Of a DNA stretch of 64,000 nucleotides, positions 27,434 to 38,800 are shown in pieces; within the stretch, counting starts at the first letter, position 1; every line of letters starts with the position of its first letter. This DNA is from JAFMDF01 sp965277445 (lineage in GTDB: Bacteria > Bacteroidota > Bacteroidia > Chitinophagales > Saprospiraceae): the NCBI GenBank assembly GCA_965277445.1, contig CBDICY010000001.1:620001-684000 (forward strand), read 5' to 3'. The position numbers and the translations under genes are program-made. The notes below the pieces were generated by a model. That model worked only from the letters and a program-made list of their open reading frames with translations, had not been told where the DNA came from and searched no databases.

Positions 27434-30400
27434 ATGAAAAACAAGGTTTACCTGTTTTTAATCTTGTGCTGTATGACCAATTTTGTAATGGCCAATACAG
27501 ACAAACACTACCCGAACGAGGCAAATCCATCGTTCAATGTAATGACAGAATCTACTGCTAATCGTACCAATGAAGATTTTTTTACTGACCCAGTTATTAA
27601 TTGCCCCTCAAATATTGTACAAACTGCTAACGCTGGACAAAATTCGAAGACCGTATCTTGGAATGTTCCTTCAGCAACAACGCCTTGTACGGTAAGTTCA
27701 GGTCAAAACTGTCCTAGTGATAATATTTCTGGATTTATCTTTATTGGAAAATTAGGTGGTAGTAAGTACTACTGCTCTGATAATAGCAACTATAACTATT
27801 GGGAAGCTAAGCAAAAAGCAGAACAAAGTGGAGGTTACTTAGCGGTAATCTGTAGTGCAGCAGAAAATCAATTTATTCGAGATGGCATGTCTGCCGTTTC
27901 TAATCCAGCTGATGAAGCATGGATTGGGTTAAATGATGAGGCTAATGAAGGCCATTTTCGTTGGGTAAATGGGGCTACTTGTGGCTATAGAAACTGGTCT
28001 TCTGGAGAACCTAATAATGAGCATAATACGAACACCTATCATGGTGGAGATAATGTGATCCTTCATAGAAATAGTGGTAAATGGAAAGATAGAAATGGTC
28101 GAGCAAAATACGAATTTGTCATGGAAATCCCATGTGATGAATCTACTAGACCTGGTAATGTAACCGTTGCTCAAATTGCAGGACCTGCTCCAGGAAGTTC
28201 CTTTGCCGTTGGCTCAACAACGACTATTCGATATAGAGCAACCGATGAGTGTGGTCGTTCTTCGGAATGTTCTTTTACCGTAAGGGTGAATGCTCCTGCT
28301 GATCCATGTGCGAATAACGGAGGCGATTCAGATGGTGATGGTGTTTGTGATAATCAAGACAATTGTGATTTTACAGCAAATCCAGATCAAGCCGATAATG
28401 ATGGTGACGGCATAGGAAATGCATGTGATGATACACCAAATGGTAATCCATGTGCGAACCAAGGTGGTGATTCAGATGGAGATGGAATCTGTGATAATCA
28501 AGACAACTGCGATTTTACGCCAAACCCAGATCAAGCAGATAATGATGGAGATGGAATTGGCAATGCATGTGATGATACACCAAATGGTGGCGGAAACGGC
28601 GGAGATTGTAATAGTGTAACAGTAACAGGTGAATCAGGGAAAGTAACTATTTCTAGTATTCCATCAGGTGCAAAGATTGAAATCTCAGGTCCATCAACAG
28701 GTTATGGTCAACAACTAGTTTGTGAAGGCGGTAACTGTGCTAGTATGGAAATGGTGTCAGGCTTAAATGCAGGAGAATATAACGTAACGATTCAAACGTT
28801 CAATCCATATTGCTATAACCGAGTAACGGTGACCGTAACTGGCGGCGGAGGAGGAAGCCCATGTGATGGCCAAGGCGGTGATTCAGATGGTGACGGTATT
28901 TGCGACAATCAAGACAACTGCGATTTTACGTCAAACCCAGATCAAGCAGATAATGATGGAGATGGAATTGGCAATGCATGTGATGATACACCAAATGGTG
29001 GCGGAAACGGCGGAGATTGTAATAGTGTAACAGTAACAGGTGAATCAGGGAAAGTAACTATTTCTAGTATTCCATCAGGTGCAAAGATTGAAATCTCAGG
29101 TCCATCAACAGGTTATGGTCAACAACTAGTTTGTGAAGGTGGTAACTGTGCTAGTATGGAAATGGTGTCAGGCTTAAGTACAGGAGAATATAACGTAACG
29201 ATTCAAACGTTCAATCCATATTGCTATAACCGAGTAACGGTAACCGTAACTGGCGGCGGAGGCGGAAGCCCATGTGATGGCCAAGGCGGTGATTCAGATG
29301 GTGACGGTATTTGTGATAATCAAGATAACTGTGATTTTAATCCAAATCCAGATCAAGCGGATAATGACGGAGACGGCATAGGAAATGTTTGCGATGATAC
29401 GCCAAATGGTGGTGGAGGCGGAAGCCCTGATGCTTGTAAGAATCTAACTGTTACTGCGGGAAATGGTAAATTCACAGTTTCTAATATTACAGCAGGCGAT
29501 ACTAAATTAGAATATTTGGGCGCATCAACTGGCTATAATTTAGTAGAAATTTGTAATAGCAATTGTGGAAGTTCTCAAATGGTAACAGGATTAGCTCCTG
29601 GCCATTATACCATTAAAGCACAGAATTTTAATCCTTACTGTTATGCAGAATACTCCATTGAAGTAGTTGGTGGTGGTAATCCATGTGCGAACCAAGGTGG
29701 CGATTCAGATGGTGACGGAATCTGTGACAACCAAGATAATTGTCGAAATACACCGAATCCTAATCAAGCCGATAACGATGGCGACGGCATCGGAAATGTA
29801 TGTGATGATACGCCAAATGGGGGAGGTAATGGAGGAGATTGTAATAGCGTATCAGTGACTGGCGAATCAGGTAAAGTAACGATTTCCAGTATTCCATCAG
29901 GGGCTAAGGTTGAAGTTTCAGGCCCTGGAACAGGTTATGGTCAACAATTAGTTTGTGAAGGTGGTAACTGTGCTAGTATGGAAATGGTATCAGGCTTAAG
30001 TGCAGGAGAATATAATGTGACGATCCAAACGTTCAATCCATATTGCTATAACCGAGTAACGGTAACTGTAACTGGTGGCGGAGGAGGAAGCCCATGTGAT
30101 GGCCAAGGCGGCGATTCAGATGGTGACGGTATTTGCGATAATCAAGACAACTGTGATTTTAATCCAAATCCAGACCAAGCAGATAATGATGGAGATGGGA
30201 TTGGCAACGCTTGTGATGATACACCAAACGGTGGCGGCGGTGGAGGAGATTGTAATAGCGTATCGGTAACTGGCGAAGATGGAAAAGTAACAATTTCCAG
30301 TATTTCTTCAGGCGCAAAGATTGAAATCTCAGGCCCATCCACAGGTTATGGTCAACAACTAGTTTGTGAAGGTGGTAACTGTGCTATTATGGAAATGGTA

Positions 30401-32101
30401 TCAGGCCTAAGTGCAGGAGAGTATAATGTAACGATCCAAACGTTCAACCCATACTGCTATAACCGAATAACGGTAACCGTAACAGGTGGTGGAAATAATA
30501 ATCCATGTGCGAACCAAGGCGGTGACTCAGATGGTGATGGAATCTGTGATAACCAAGATAATTGTGACTTTACCCCGAATCCAGACCAAGCAGATAATGA
30601 TGGCGACGGCATCGGAAATGCTTGTGATGATACACCAAATGGTAATCCATGTGCGAACCAAGGAGGTGATTCAGATGGTGATGGTGTATGTGATAACCAA
30701 GATAATTGTGATTTTACATTCAACCCAGATCAAGCGGATAATGATGGCGATGGTATCGGAAACGCTTGTGATAATACCCCGAATGGCCCATGTAGTAATC
30801 AAGGAGGTGATTCAGATGGTGATGGAGTCTGTGACAATCAGGATAATTGTCCAAATACCTCCAATCCAAATCAAGCAGATAATGATGGAGATGGCATTGG
30901 AAATGCTTGTGATAATACCCCGAATGGCCCATGTAGTAATCAAGGAGGTGATTCAGATGGTGATGGAGTCTGTGACAATCAGGATAATTGTCCAAATACC
31001 TCCAATCCAAATCAAGCAGATAATGATGGAGATGGCATTGGAAATGCTTGTGACAATACGCCAAATGGTGCAATATGCTCAATTACAAGGACAGTAAGTA
31101 ATGCTAGAGAGTGTGCAAATCATACATCTTTTGGAATCTATCTTTATAATCAATACTATACTATAGCCAACGGAAAGTTTGTTGAATATAGTGACCGTAA
31201 GGCAAAATTGTCAGGTTCTACAAGTATAGGTAATATAAATATTACTTTTTATGAGAGAACTACAAATCCACCTGGAAATGCGCCGGTATTCAATGGTTGT
31301 TTCGGACATCAAAACACCAATGATTGGTATTATTACGCTTCTTTCTCGGGTTCAATTGGGAATATTTCTGTACAATCGTCTAATAACCATCCATTTCAAA
31401 TTGGTACAAATGCTAATAATCATCAAAGTGGTTATGGCGCTTCAGGTTGGCTTTCAGGCGGAGGAGATATAAATATCCTTCTAAGTGGGAATACTGGTTC
31501 ATTAAATGTATTGAGCCCTGCCTCAGAATGTTCACAAAGTAGAAATACTGCTCATTTAGGAATGGAAGCTTATAAGGCACAACGTCAAGTTGCATTGCAA
31601 TGGGTTACTAACACAACTTATAAAAATGATTATTATGTTGTTGAAAAATCGTTAGATGGAGATAATTTTGAAACATTAACCCTTGTTGAAAATCGGGTGT
31701 TTAATGAAGACATGGAATCTTTCTTGCAAAAAGATGGAAATCCTCAAATGGGTATGAATTATTACAGGATAAAGCAAGTCCATTTTGATGGTAGCTTTGA
31801 CTTTACTGATATTCAAGCAATTGATTTTAATATTGATTTAGAAGCGTTAGAAGTGTATCCAAATCCAGTTAATCAAGAATTATTTATTAACATGAAGCCA
31901 TTTGTTGGGAAGCAGGCACATATTTTGCTTATGAACCAATATGGTCAATTAATTAAACAAGTAACGCTTGACGAAATTAATGAAGCACCAGTCCGAATGG
32001 AAGTTGGCAATGTACCTAATGGTATTTATTTGTTAACGATTCAGCCAGGCGGTGGTTTAAGAAGTGTTACTAAGAAATTGGTAGTTGGCAAGATGTACTA
32101 A
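27434..32101 (+). CDS. Giant type IX-secreted protein: nested C-type lectin, thrombospondin type 3 repeats
   Basis: 1555 aa with a signal peptide (1-20). A HYR domain begins at about 55 (VINCPSNIVQTANAGQN), is interrupted by a C-type lectin domain at about 98-234, and resumes at 235-286 (VAQIAGPAPGSSFAVGSTTT). The lectin has the mannose-type EPN motif at 192-194 and WKDRN in place of the usual WND. From 290 come ten calcium-binding thrombospondin type 3 modules (DSDGDGICDNQDNC, NDGDGIGNACDDT) mixed with five copies of a Cys-rich beta module (about 80 aa, ending FNPYCYNRVTVTVTG). Near the C-terminus lie a domain shared with the next gene (YGASGWLSGGGDINILLSG) and a type IX sorting tail (LEVYPNPVNQELF to the end). 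Inferred role: calcium-dependent glycan binding at the surface. Confidence 0.93.
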   Translation: MKNKVYLFLILCCMTNFVMANTDKHYPNEANPSFNVMTESTANRTNEDFFTDPVINCPSNIVQTANAGQNSKTVSWNVPSATTPCTVSSGQNCPSDNISGFIFIGKLGGSKYYCSDNSNYNYWEAKQKAEQSGGYLAVICSAAENQFIRDGMSAVSNPADEAWIGLNDEANEGHFRWVNGATCGYRNWSSGEPNNEHNTNTYHGGDNVILHRNSGKWKDRNGRAKYEFVMEIPCDESTRPGNVTVAQIAGPAPGSSFAVGSTTTIRYRATDECGRSSECSFTVRVNAPADPCANNGGDSDGDGVCDNQDNCDFTANPDQADNDGDGIGNACDDTPNGNPCANQGGDSDGDGICDNQDNCDFTPNPDQADNDGDGIGNACDDTPNGGGNGGDCNSVTVTGESGKVTISSIPSGAKIEISGPSTGYGQQLVCEGGNCASMEMVSGLNAGEYNVTIQTFNPYCYNRVTVTVTGGGGGSPCDGQGGDSDGDGICDNQDNCDFTSNPDQADNDGDGIGNACDDTPNGGGNGGDCNSVTVTGESGKVTISSIPSGAKIEISGPSTGYGQQLVCEGGNCASMEMVSGLSTGEYNVTIQTFNPYCYNRVTVTVTGGGGGSPCDGQGGDSDGDGICDNQDNCDFNPNPDQADNDGDGIGNVCDDTPNGGGGGSPDACKNLTVTAGNGKFTVSNITAGDTKLEYLGASTGYNLVEICNSNCGSSQMVTGLAPGHYTIKAQNFNPYCYAEYSIEVVGGGNPCANQGGDSDGDGICDNQDNCRNTPNPNQADNDGDGIGNVCDDTPNGGGNGGDCNSVSVTGESGKVTISSIPSGAKVEVSGPGTGYGQQLVCEGGNCASMEMVSGLSAGEYNVTIQTFNPYCYNRVTVTVTGGGGGSPCDGQGGDSDGDGICDNQDNCDFNPNPDQADNDGDGIGNACDDTPNGGGGGGDCNSVSVTGEDGKVTISSISSGAKIEISGPSTGYGQQLVCEGGNCAIMEMVSGLSAGEYNVTIQTFNPYCYNRITVTVTGGGNNNPCANQGGDSDGDGICDNQDNCDFTPNPDQADNDGDGIGNACDDTPNGNPCANQGGDSDGDGVCDNQDNCDFTFNPDQADNDGDGIGNACDNTPNGPCSNQGGDSDGDGVCDNQDNCPNTSNPNQADNDGDGIGNACDNTPNGPCSNQGGDSDGDGVCDNQDNCPNTSNPNQADNDGDGIGNACDNTPNGAICSITRTVSNARECANHTSFGIYLYNQYYTIANGKFVEYSDRKAKLSGSTSIGNINITFYERTTNPPGNAPVFNGCFGHQNTNDWYYYASFSGSIGNISVQSSNNHPFQIGTNANNHQSGYGASGWLSGGGDINILLSGNTGSLNVLSPASECSQSRNTAHLGMEAYKAQRQVALQWVTNTTYKNDYYVVEKSLDGDNFETLTLVENRVFNEDMESFLQKDGNPQMGMNYYRIKQVHFDGSFDFTDIQAIDFNIDLEALEVYPNPVNQELFINMKPFVGKQAHILLMNQYGQLIKQVTLDEINEAPVRMEVGNVPNGIYLLTIQPGGGLRSVTKKLVVGKMY
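28601..30490 (+). repeat. Large tandem DNA repeats inside the 1555-aa gene
   Basis: The unit of one thrombospondin type 3 module plus one Cys-rich module is 411 bases. The copies starting at 28601 and 29012 are almost identical, including silent positions. Further, more diverged copies continue to about 30490. Such identity points to recent duplication or gene conversion and makes the region prone to length change and assembly error. Confidence 0.85.
30763..31049 (+). repeat. Perfect 141-base tandem duplication
   Basis: The 47-codon thrombospondin type 3 unit beginning GAATGGCCCATGTAGTAATC at 30781 is repeated exactly at 30922, and the identity extends 18 bases before the first start. It keeps the reading frame and adds one calcium-binding module. 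Confidence 0.9.
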
Positions 32102-32320
32102 AACCTAAAGTAAAAATTATATTACTCGAAGTGCCTAAATGGGTGTAAGGCACTTCGATTGGTATAACTTACTTTAAAATAAAATGCAATAAAGACACAA
32201 TTATTGATAGATACTTTTTATAAGGGGTGTTTGTAGAAATAGCTCAATTAAATTGTTGATAGTCAATAAGTAAAGAAGAATTCGAGGTTGAAAAGCTTTG
32301 AATTTAAACGTAGTTTTAAG

Positions 32321-32352
32321 GCCTCCAATCCTTCGGGTTTGGAGGCTTTTTT
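32321..32352 (+). terminator. Strong intrinsic terminator
   Basis: GCCTCCAA and TTGGAGGC arms enclose a short loop with TTCG and are followed directly by six T residues. It lies 220 bases after the stop of the 1555-aa gene, so its transcript would have a long 3' tail unless processed. Confidence 0.9.
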
Positions 32353-32854
32353 ATAGGATTTATTAAAAAAAACTGGCATTGTTATAATAATTCCTATACA
32401 TTTGAATCTCGAAACCCTTCCTCCCTTATTTATTCCCCTTTTATATTTTTATAAAACTATCGTATTAGGCAGAGCAAAACTATGAACAACTTGGACTTAC
32501 TTTCCATTTGTTTTCTCTCCTTAAAAATTTCCTACTTATACCTACTTGCAATCTTATGATTGCTGCAAATTATTTATTGGTTGTCTCTTAAATCATCACC
32601 TATCAAAAATAGTTATTGATTTAAAATTGGAGCATATATCTTCTCCATAAAAGACGGCTACATTTCCATCCTACTACTACCTACTTCATTATCAAAGATT
32701 TTGCAAATCGTTTGGTGACTTTGTCTGTTTTATGATAGACAATTAACAAGTCTTTACCCCTCACCATTACCTCCTCGATTTTCCCCCTATTGTTCTATAA
32801 AGCAAGAATTCCACCGCCCAATCTATACTATTTTACTAACTAAAATTATGAACA
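32353..32854 (+). other. Non-coding upstream region of the 2446-aa gene
   Basis: About 500 bases between the terminator and the next start. I see no gene, element or clear promoter box. The last 120 bases are pyrimidine-rich, as in the corresponding region before the 1555-aa gene, and end AACTAAAATTATGAACAATG. Confidence 0.5.
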
Positions 32855-35800
32855 ATGAATCATTTCTACCGTGTTGTAACATTTTTATTATGTTTCATGG
32901 TATTCAATTCGTGGGCCGAAACACCCTTACTAATTGAAGAAGACCTTTTTACTACTTGTGCCGATCGTACCGCTAGCAATACGACTAGATGTATGAATGA
33001 TGATTACCTGAACACTCAATATGGAGGATATATTCTTCTAAGAGGGATAGACAATCATTACAAATTAGAGAATGGTCGATTTCAAGAATTTTTAGATGGA
33101 ACTGCTCAATTGACAGGACGATGGGTCAATATTGGGCGAAGCGATGTTAAATTTGATGTAGACATTAAATTTTCTGGCCGCACCTCGACTGCACCCAATG
33201 ACCCAAAATCACATGTTTGTTTGGATGCTGATCCTAGCAATTTTTATTATTACACCCAGACTTCTGGTACTTTAAAAGGTAGAGATAAAACTGCTGGTGC
33301 AAGAATAATGGTTACTAGAGTCGGGGAAGCCTTCCAAGTTGGAGTAGGGGCAAATGTTACGCACAACCAATTGACTTTTGGGGCAAGTGGTTGGTTAGCG
33401 ATGACCGTAACAGCTCAACCAACGACAGGATTTAATTTAGAATTGCAAACGAGTACAGCTGGTGGAAATGGAGATATAAATATTAATTTAGATGGTAATC
33501 CTGCTGCTTGTTTAGGCAGCGATATTACGTTGAATTGCCCAACCGATATTACTACCGTAGCGCAGTTAGGTGCAAATGGCAAAGTGGTTAACTGGACACC
33601 TCCAGTAGCAACTACTACTTGTATGATAGGAAATGGTTCAACTTGTACATCTAGTAATTTGAATGGATTTGAGTATTTAGGAGAATTTAATGGTAGCAGA
33701 TATTATTGCTCTGAAGGAAATAATCATACTTGGTTACAAGCAAGAGATAAAGCGATTGCAGCAGGAGGAACATTAGCCGTTGTATGTAGTCAAGCAGAGA
33801 ATGATTTTTTACAAAATGGATTATTAGCAGAGTATGCATGGATAGGTTATTCTGACCATGTTTCAGAAGGTAATTTTAAATGGGTAACAGGAGATGATTG
33901 TGGGTATACCAATTGGAGTAGGGGAGAACCGAATAATAGTTATGGAGATGAAGATTTTACTAGATTATTAAAATCAACAGGGAAATGGACGGATAGAAGT
34001 CCAAGCTTCAAAGCGGAATTTATCATGGAAATTCCATGCCAAGGAAATATGGAACCAGGGAATGTAGTGACTACTCAAATTGCAGGGCCAGCACCAGGTA
34101 GTATTTTTCCTATTGGTATGACCGAAATAAGATACGAAGCAATTGATGAATGTGGCAATACTGAAATTTGTACGTTCAAAGTAACGGTAGAGGAGCCAGT
34201 AGATCCTTGTGCAGGCAACGGTTCACCAATGGTTACTGTGGATGGAAGAAATCCTGACTGTGGTCAAAATAATGGAAAAGTTAGGTTTCTGTTTAATGAC
34301 AATCCAAATAGAACGAATATAGAATTTAGTGTAGACGGTGGACAAACTTATCCGCTAAACGTATCGGATAATGCGGGTATGGCAATGTTTAGCGACTTAG
34401 CAGCAGGTACTTATAATCTATCTGTTCGATGGGGGAATGATGAATGTGCAGTAGATTTAGGAAGTGTAACTTTAAACGATGTAAGACAAGTAGCTGGTAT
34501 ACAATGTGATGATGAAGATGAAACGACGATTAATGATGTGATTTCGGCAGATGGTTGTACTTGTGAAGGGACTCCAGTAGGCGAAATTAATTTAGTTTGT
34601 AATGATGACATTGCAGAAATATTACAACCTGGTGAAACGGGTGTAGTGGTTAATTTTAATGACCCAACGGCAAGTACGACTTGTGGATTAGATGGATTAA
34701 ATATTGACCAAATAGAAGGATTAGCGTCTGGAAGTGTTTTTCCAATTGGGACAACAACGATAAAATACCGAGTAACTGATGCTTGTGGAAATATGGAAAT
34801 GTGTTCTTTTGATATTGTTATCGAAGGGACTCCTTTAATGTTTGATTTATTATGTGCAGATGATATTACAGTAACAGAAACAGTAGGGGAGAATGGAGTA
34901 GTGGTTACATTTAACGACCCTTCCATTATTTCTAATTGCCCTGCAGATGGATTTACCATAACGCAAACCGCAGGCTTACCGAGTGAAAGTGTATTTCCAG
35001 TTGGGACTACTACTGTTACTTTTAGCGTAGCTGATGGATGTGGACAAGCAGATGACTGTAGCTTTGAGGTAACTGTAAATCCAGCCCCAACGGGAGAAAT
35101 TACTTTTGCTTGTAATGATGATATTATTGTAACAGAAACAGTAGGTGAGAATGATGGTGTTGTGGTGACTTATAACGAGCCAACCGCGACGACAACCTGT
35201 TCTTTAGGTGGTTTGTCTGTAGAAAGAACAGCAGGACTAGCATCAGGAGAAACGTTCCCAATTGGGACAACAACGGTGACTTATACGGCAACTGATGCCT
35301 GTGGAGAAGAGGAAACTTGTAGCTTCGAGGTAACCGTAAATCCTGCTCCAACAGGAGAAATTACTTTTGTTTGTAATGATGATATTGAAGTAACAGAAGC
35401 AGTAGGAGAGAATGGTGTAGTCGTTACTTATAATGACCCAACGGCAACTTCTACCTGTCCAGTTGGCACAGTAACCGTGAATTTCATTTCTGGTTTAGCT
35501 TCTGGAAGTGTATTCCCTGTAGGTACAACGACAGTTATTTACGAAGCAATAGATGGTTGTGGCGGCATGGAAAGATGTGCTTTTCTTGTAAAAGTAAACC
35601 CAGCCCCAACAGGTGAAATCTTCTTAACTTGTGCAGACGACCAAACAATAACTATTGGTGGAGATGTCTCAACGGCTATTGTGGAATATGATGAACCAGT
35701 TGCCATTACTTCTTGTGAATTAGATGGTTTAAATGTCACCTTAGTAGAGGGCTTAGCTTCAGGAAGTGCCTTCCCAATTGGTGTAAATACAGTTGTATAC

Positions 35801-38800
35801 GAAGCAACAGACGCTTGTGGAGAAGTGGAAAGATGTTCTTTAACCATCACCGTTGTTCAATTTATTGAACCATGTCTAAATGATATTATCATTGAAAACA
35901 AAGTATGTGATGATAATCGAACACCTACAGACCCTTCTGATGATACCTATACTTTTGATGTAATTGTTATGAGAACAGGAGGAGCAGCGACTTCTTATAT
36001 TGGTTCTTATGATAATGCCTTTCTAGGAACAGCATCCTATACAGCGGATTATGATGAGGTCGTAACTTTAGGACCATTCCCAGCAGGAACTTTTACAGCA
36101 CCTAATGTTTTTCCTCCACTTACGATTGAAGGAGGTTTAGATATTAACTTATCCATTGTAGATGCAAATGACCCTAATTGTACAGATAGAGTAGTAGTAG
36201 AATCTACAGGCCCTTGTTCTGATGAATTACCAAAGGTAAAAGTAGGAGATATTGTCTTTAATGATGCGAATGGAAACGGTCTTCAAGACGATGGAGAGGC
36301 AGGTATAAAAGATGTCTTTGTACAATTAATAGATGCTGATGAAGAAGTAGTAGCATTTGCGACGACCGATGATAATGGTATGTATATGTTTGGAGATTTA
36401 GATCCAGGCAATTATCGCTTAAGATTCATGGGACAACCTGATAATCTAGAGCCTACCTTACAAGACGAAGGAGACAATGATGATAAAGATAGTGATATTG
36501 ATGAAACGGGTTTAACAGAAATTTTCACTTTAGTGACTGGTTTTGATGATAGTAGAGATGCTGGTTTTAAACCAAGAGTTGTTGAACCAGACCCAGCTAC
36601 TATTGGTAACCAAGTATTCGCAGATGAAAATGGCAATGGTAAAAAGGACGACGACGAAACAGGTATTGATGGGGTAGAAGTGAAATTAATAGCAGAGAAT
36701 GGAGATATTTTACAAACGACGAGTACAGAAAATGGTGGTTTCTACAGCTTTTCAGTTGTTGCAGGAAACTATCAAGTAATGTTCGGAACGCCATTTGGTT
36801 TTAACCCAACCAATCAATCAGGTAATGCAACAGATGACATAGACAATGATTCTGATATTGACCCTACTACAGGAATGACCGAATTATTTTCAGTTGTTGC
36901 AGGAGAAGTGAATGAGACAATTGATGCAGGTTTTGTAGCGCAACCAGACCCATGTACAGCAGACGCTGGTACATTGACTATTGATGCTGACCCAGTAGAA
37001 TTGGCGGACGGTTCGGCAACTATTTCTGCCACACCAAATGGAGATGTAGTAGTACCGAGTGGTTATGAGGTATTATATGTGTTGACAAAAGGGGCGGAAT
37101 TAGTGATTGAACAAACAAATGCAACGCCATCTTTCACGGTAACAAGCGAAGGTAAATATACGATTCATACTTTAGTATACGAAGCAGTAACTTTAGATTT
37201 ATCTATCGTGGTGCCTGGTTTAACAACTGGTGTTGAGGTCAATAGCTTATTAATTCAAGGAGGTGGAGACATTTGTGCTGCTTTAGATGTAGCAGGTGCG
37301 ATGGTTATGGTAATGACGCCAGTTGATCCTTGTGATAATATTACAGATGGTGGAAAAATTGAAGCAGATGAAGACCCAGAAGCTTGTGGGCCTTATGATG
37401 CAGCAGCAATTACAAACGTTGAATTACCTTCTGGTGGAAGCGGTGATATAGAATATATTTGGTTGTCTTCTACGATTGAGTGTCCAACAGAATTAACGGA
37501 TATGATCCCAGGTGCAAATGATGCAACCTACGATCCAGGTGTATTAAGAGAGACAACTTACTTCGTCAGATGTGCTAGAAGAGTAGGTTGTGATGTATGG
37601 ATTGAAAGTGACTGTGTGGTAAAAAAAGTAGATGCTTGTGATAATGACGGGCCAGTTGATTGTGATGCAGTTACAGCTACGGTTAGCGAAGGAAAAGTGA
37701 CCGTTGATGGCTTGATTGGCTCAAATGCGAAAGTAGAAGTAATAGGTGCAGGTACTGGTTGGATTCCAACTTTAGTTTGTGGAGAGGACGGAACTGCTTG
37801 TGAGAATCCACAAATGATTACAGATTTACCAGAAGGAGATTACACGATAAAAATCCAATTATGGGGAGCAGACGGTAGCTATTGCTATGGAGAAAGACGA
37901 GTGACTGTTGATGGTGGTGAACCAACTTGTAATGTAGATGGTGGTACAATTTCAACGAATGATGATGTAACGGACTTATGTGTAGGCGATAACGAAGCAA
38001 ACATGGTCAACTTCTCCGTAACAGGTAGTCAAGGTACTAACCGAGCATGGGTAGTAACAGATAACAACGGTATTATTTTAAATGCAGATGCACCAAGTTC
38101 AATTGATTTTGAAGGAGCTGGATCAGGAACTTGCTATGTTTATTACTTAAGATATGAAAATATTGAAGGTTTAGTAGCGGGTGCAAACATTGCTGACTTA
38201 AGCGGTTGTTTTGATAAATCAAATAGAATAGAAGTATCTAGAACAGAAAACTGTGGAGACCCAACTTGTGCCGTTGATGGTGGTACAATTTCTACGACTG
38301 ATGATACAACTGACTTATGTGTGGGCGATAACGAGCCAAACATGGTCAACTTCTCCGTAACAGGCAGTCAAGGTACTAACCGAGCGTGGGTCGTAACCGA
38401 CAATAACGGCATCATTTTAAATGCAGATGCACCAAGTTCAATTGATTTTGAAGGGGCAGGCGCAGGAACTTGTTATGTGTATTACTTAAGATATGAAAAT
38501 ATTGAAGGTTTAGTAGCAGGCGCAAATATTGCTGATTTAAGCGGTTGTTTTGATAAGTCTAACCGAATCGAAGTTTCTAGAACAGAAAATTGTGGAGGTG
38601 GTGAAGAACCAATTTGTGAAGATGTAGTCATCACCACAGGAAACGGAAAAATTAATTTAGTTGGTTTGTCTGCACCATTCGCAGTAGTGAAAATTCATGA
38701 TATCAATGCAGGATGGAGCATCATCGAACAATGCGTTGATTGTGAAGACCCAACCACTTTTAATGTACCAGCAGGTGATTATAATGTAGTAGTTGAATTT

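Noticed and set aside
30075..31097. Long alternative frames (Met/Ile-rich plus-strand, His/Leu-rich minus-strand) within the 1555-aa gene
   Set aside because: They mirror the Asp/Gly-rich repeat of the real gene in other frames.
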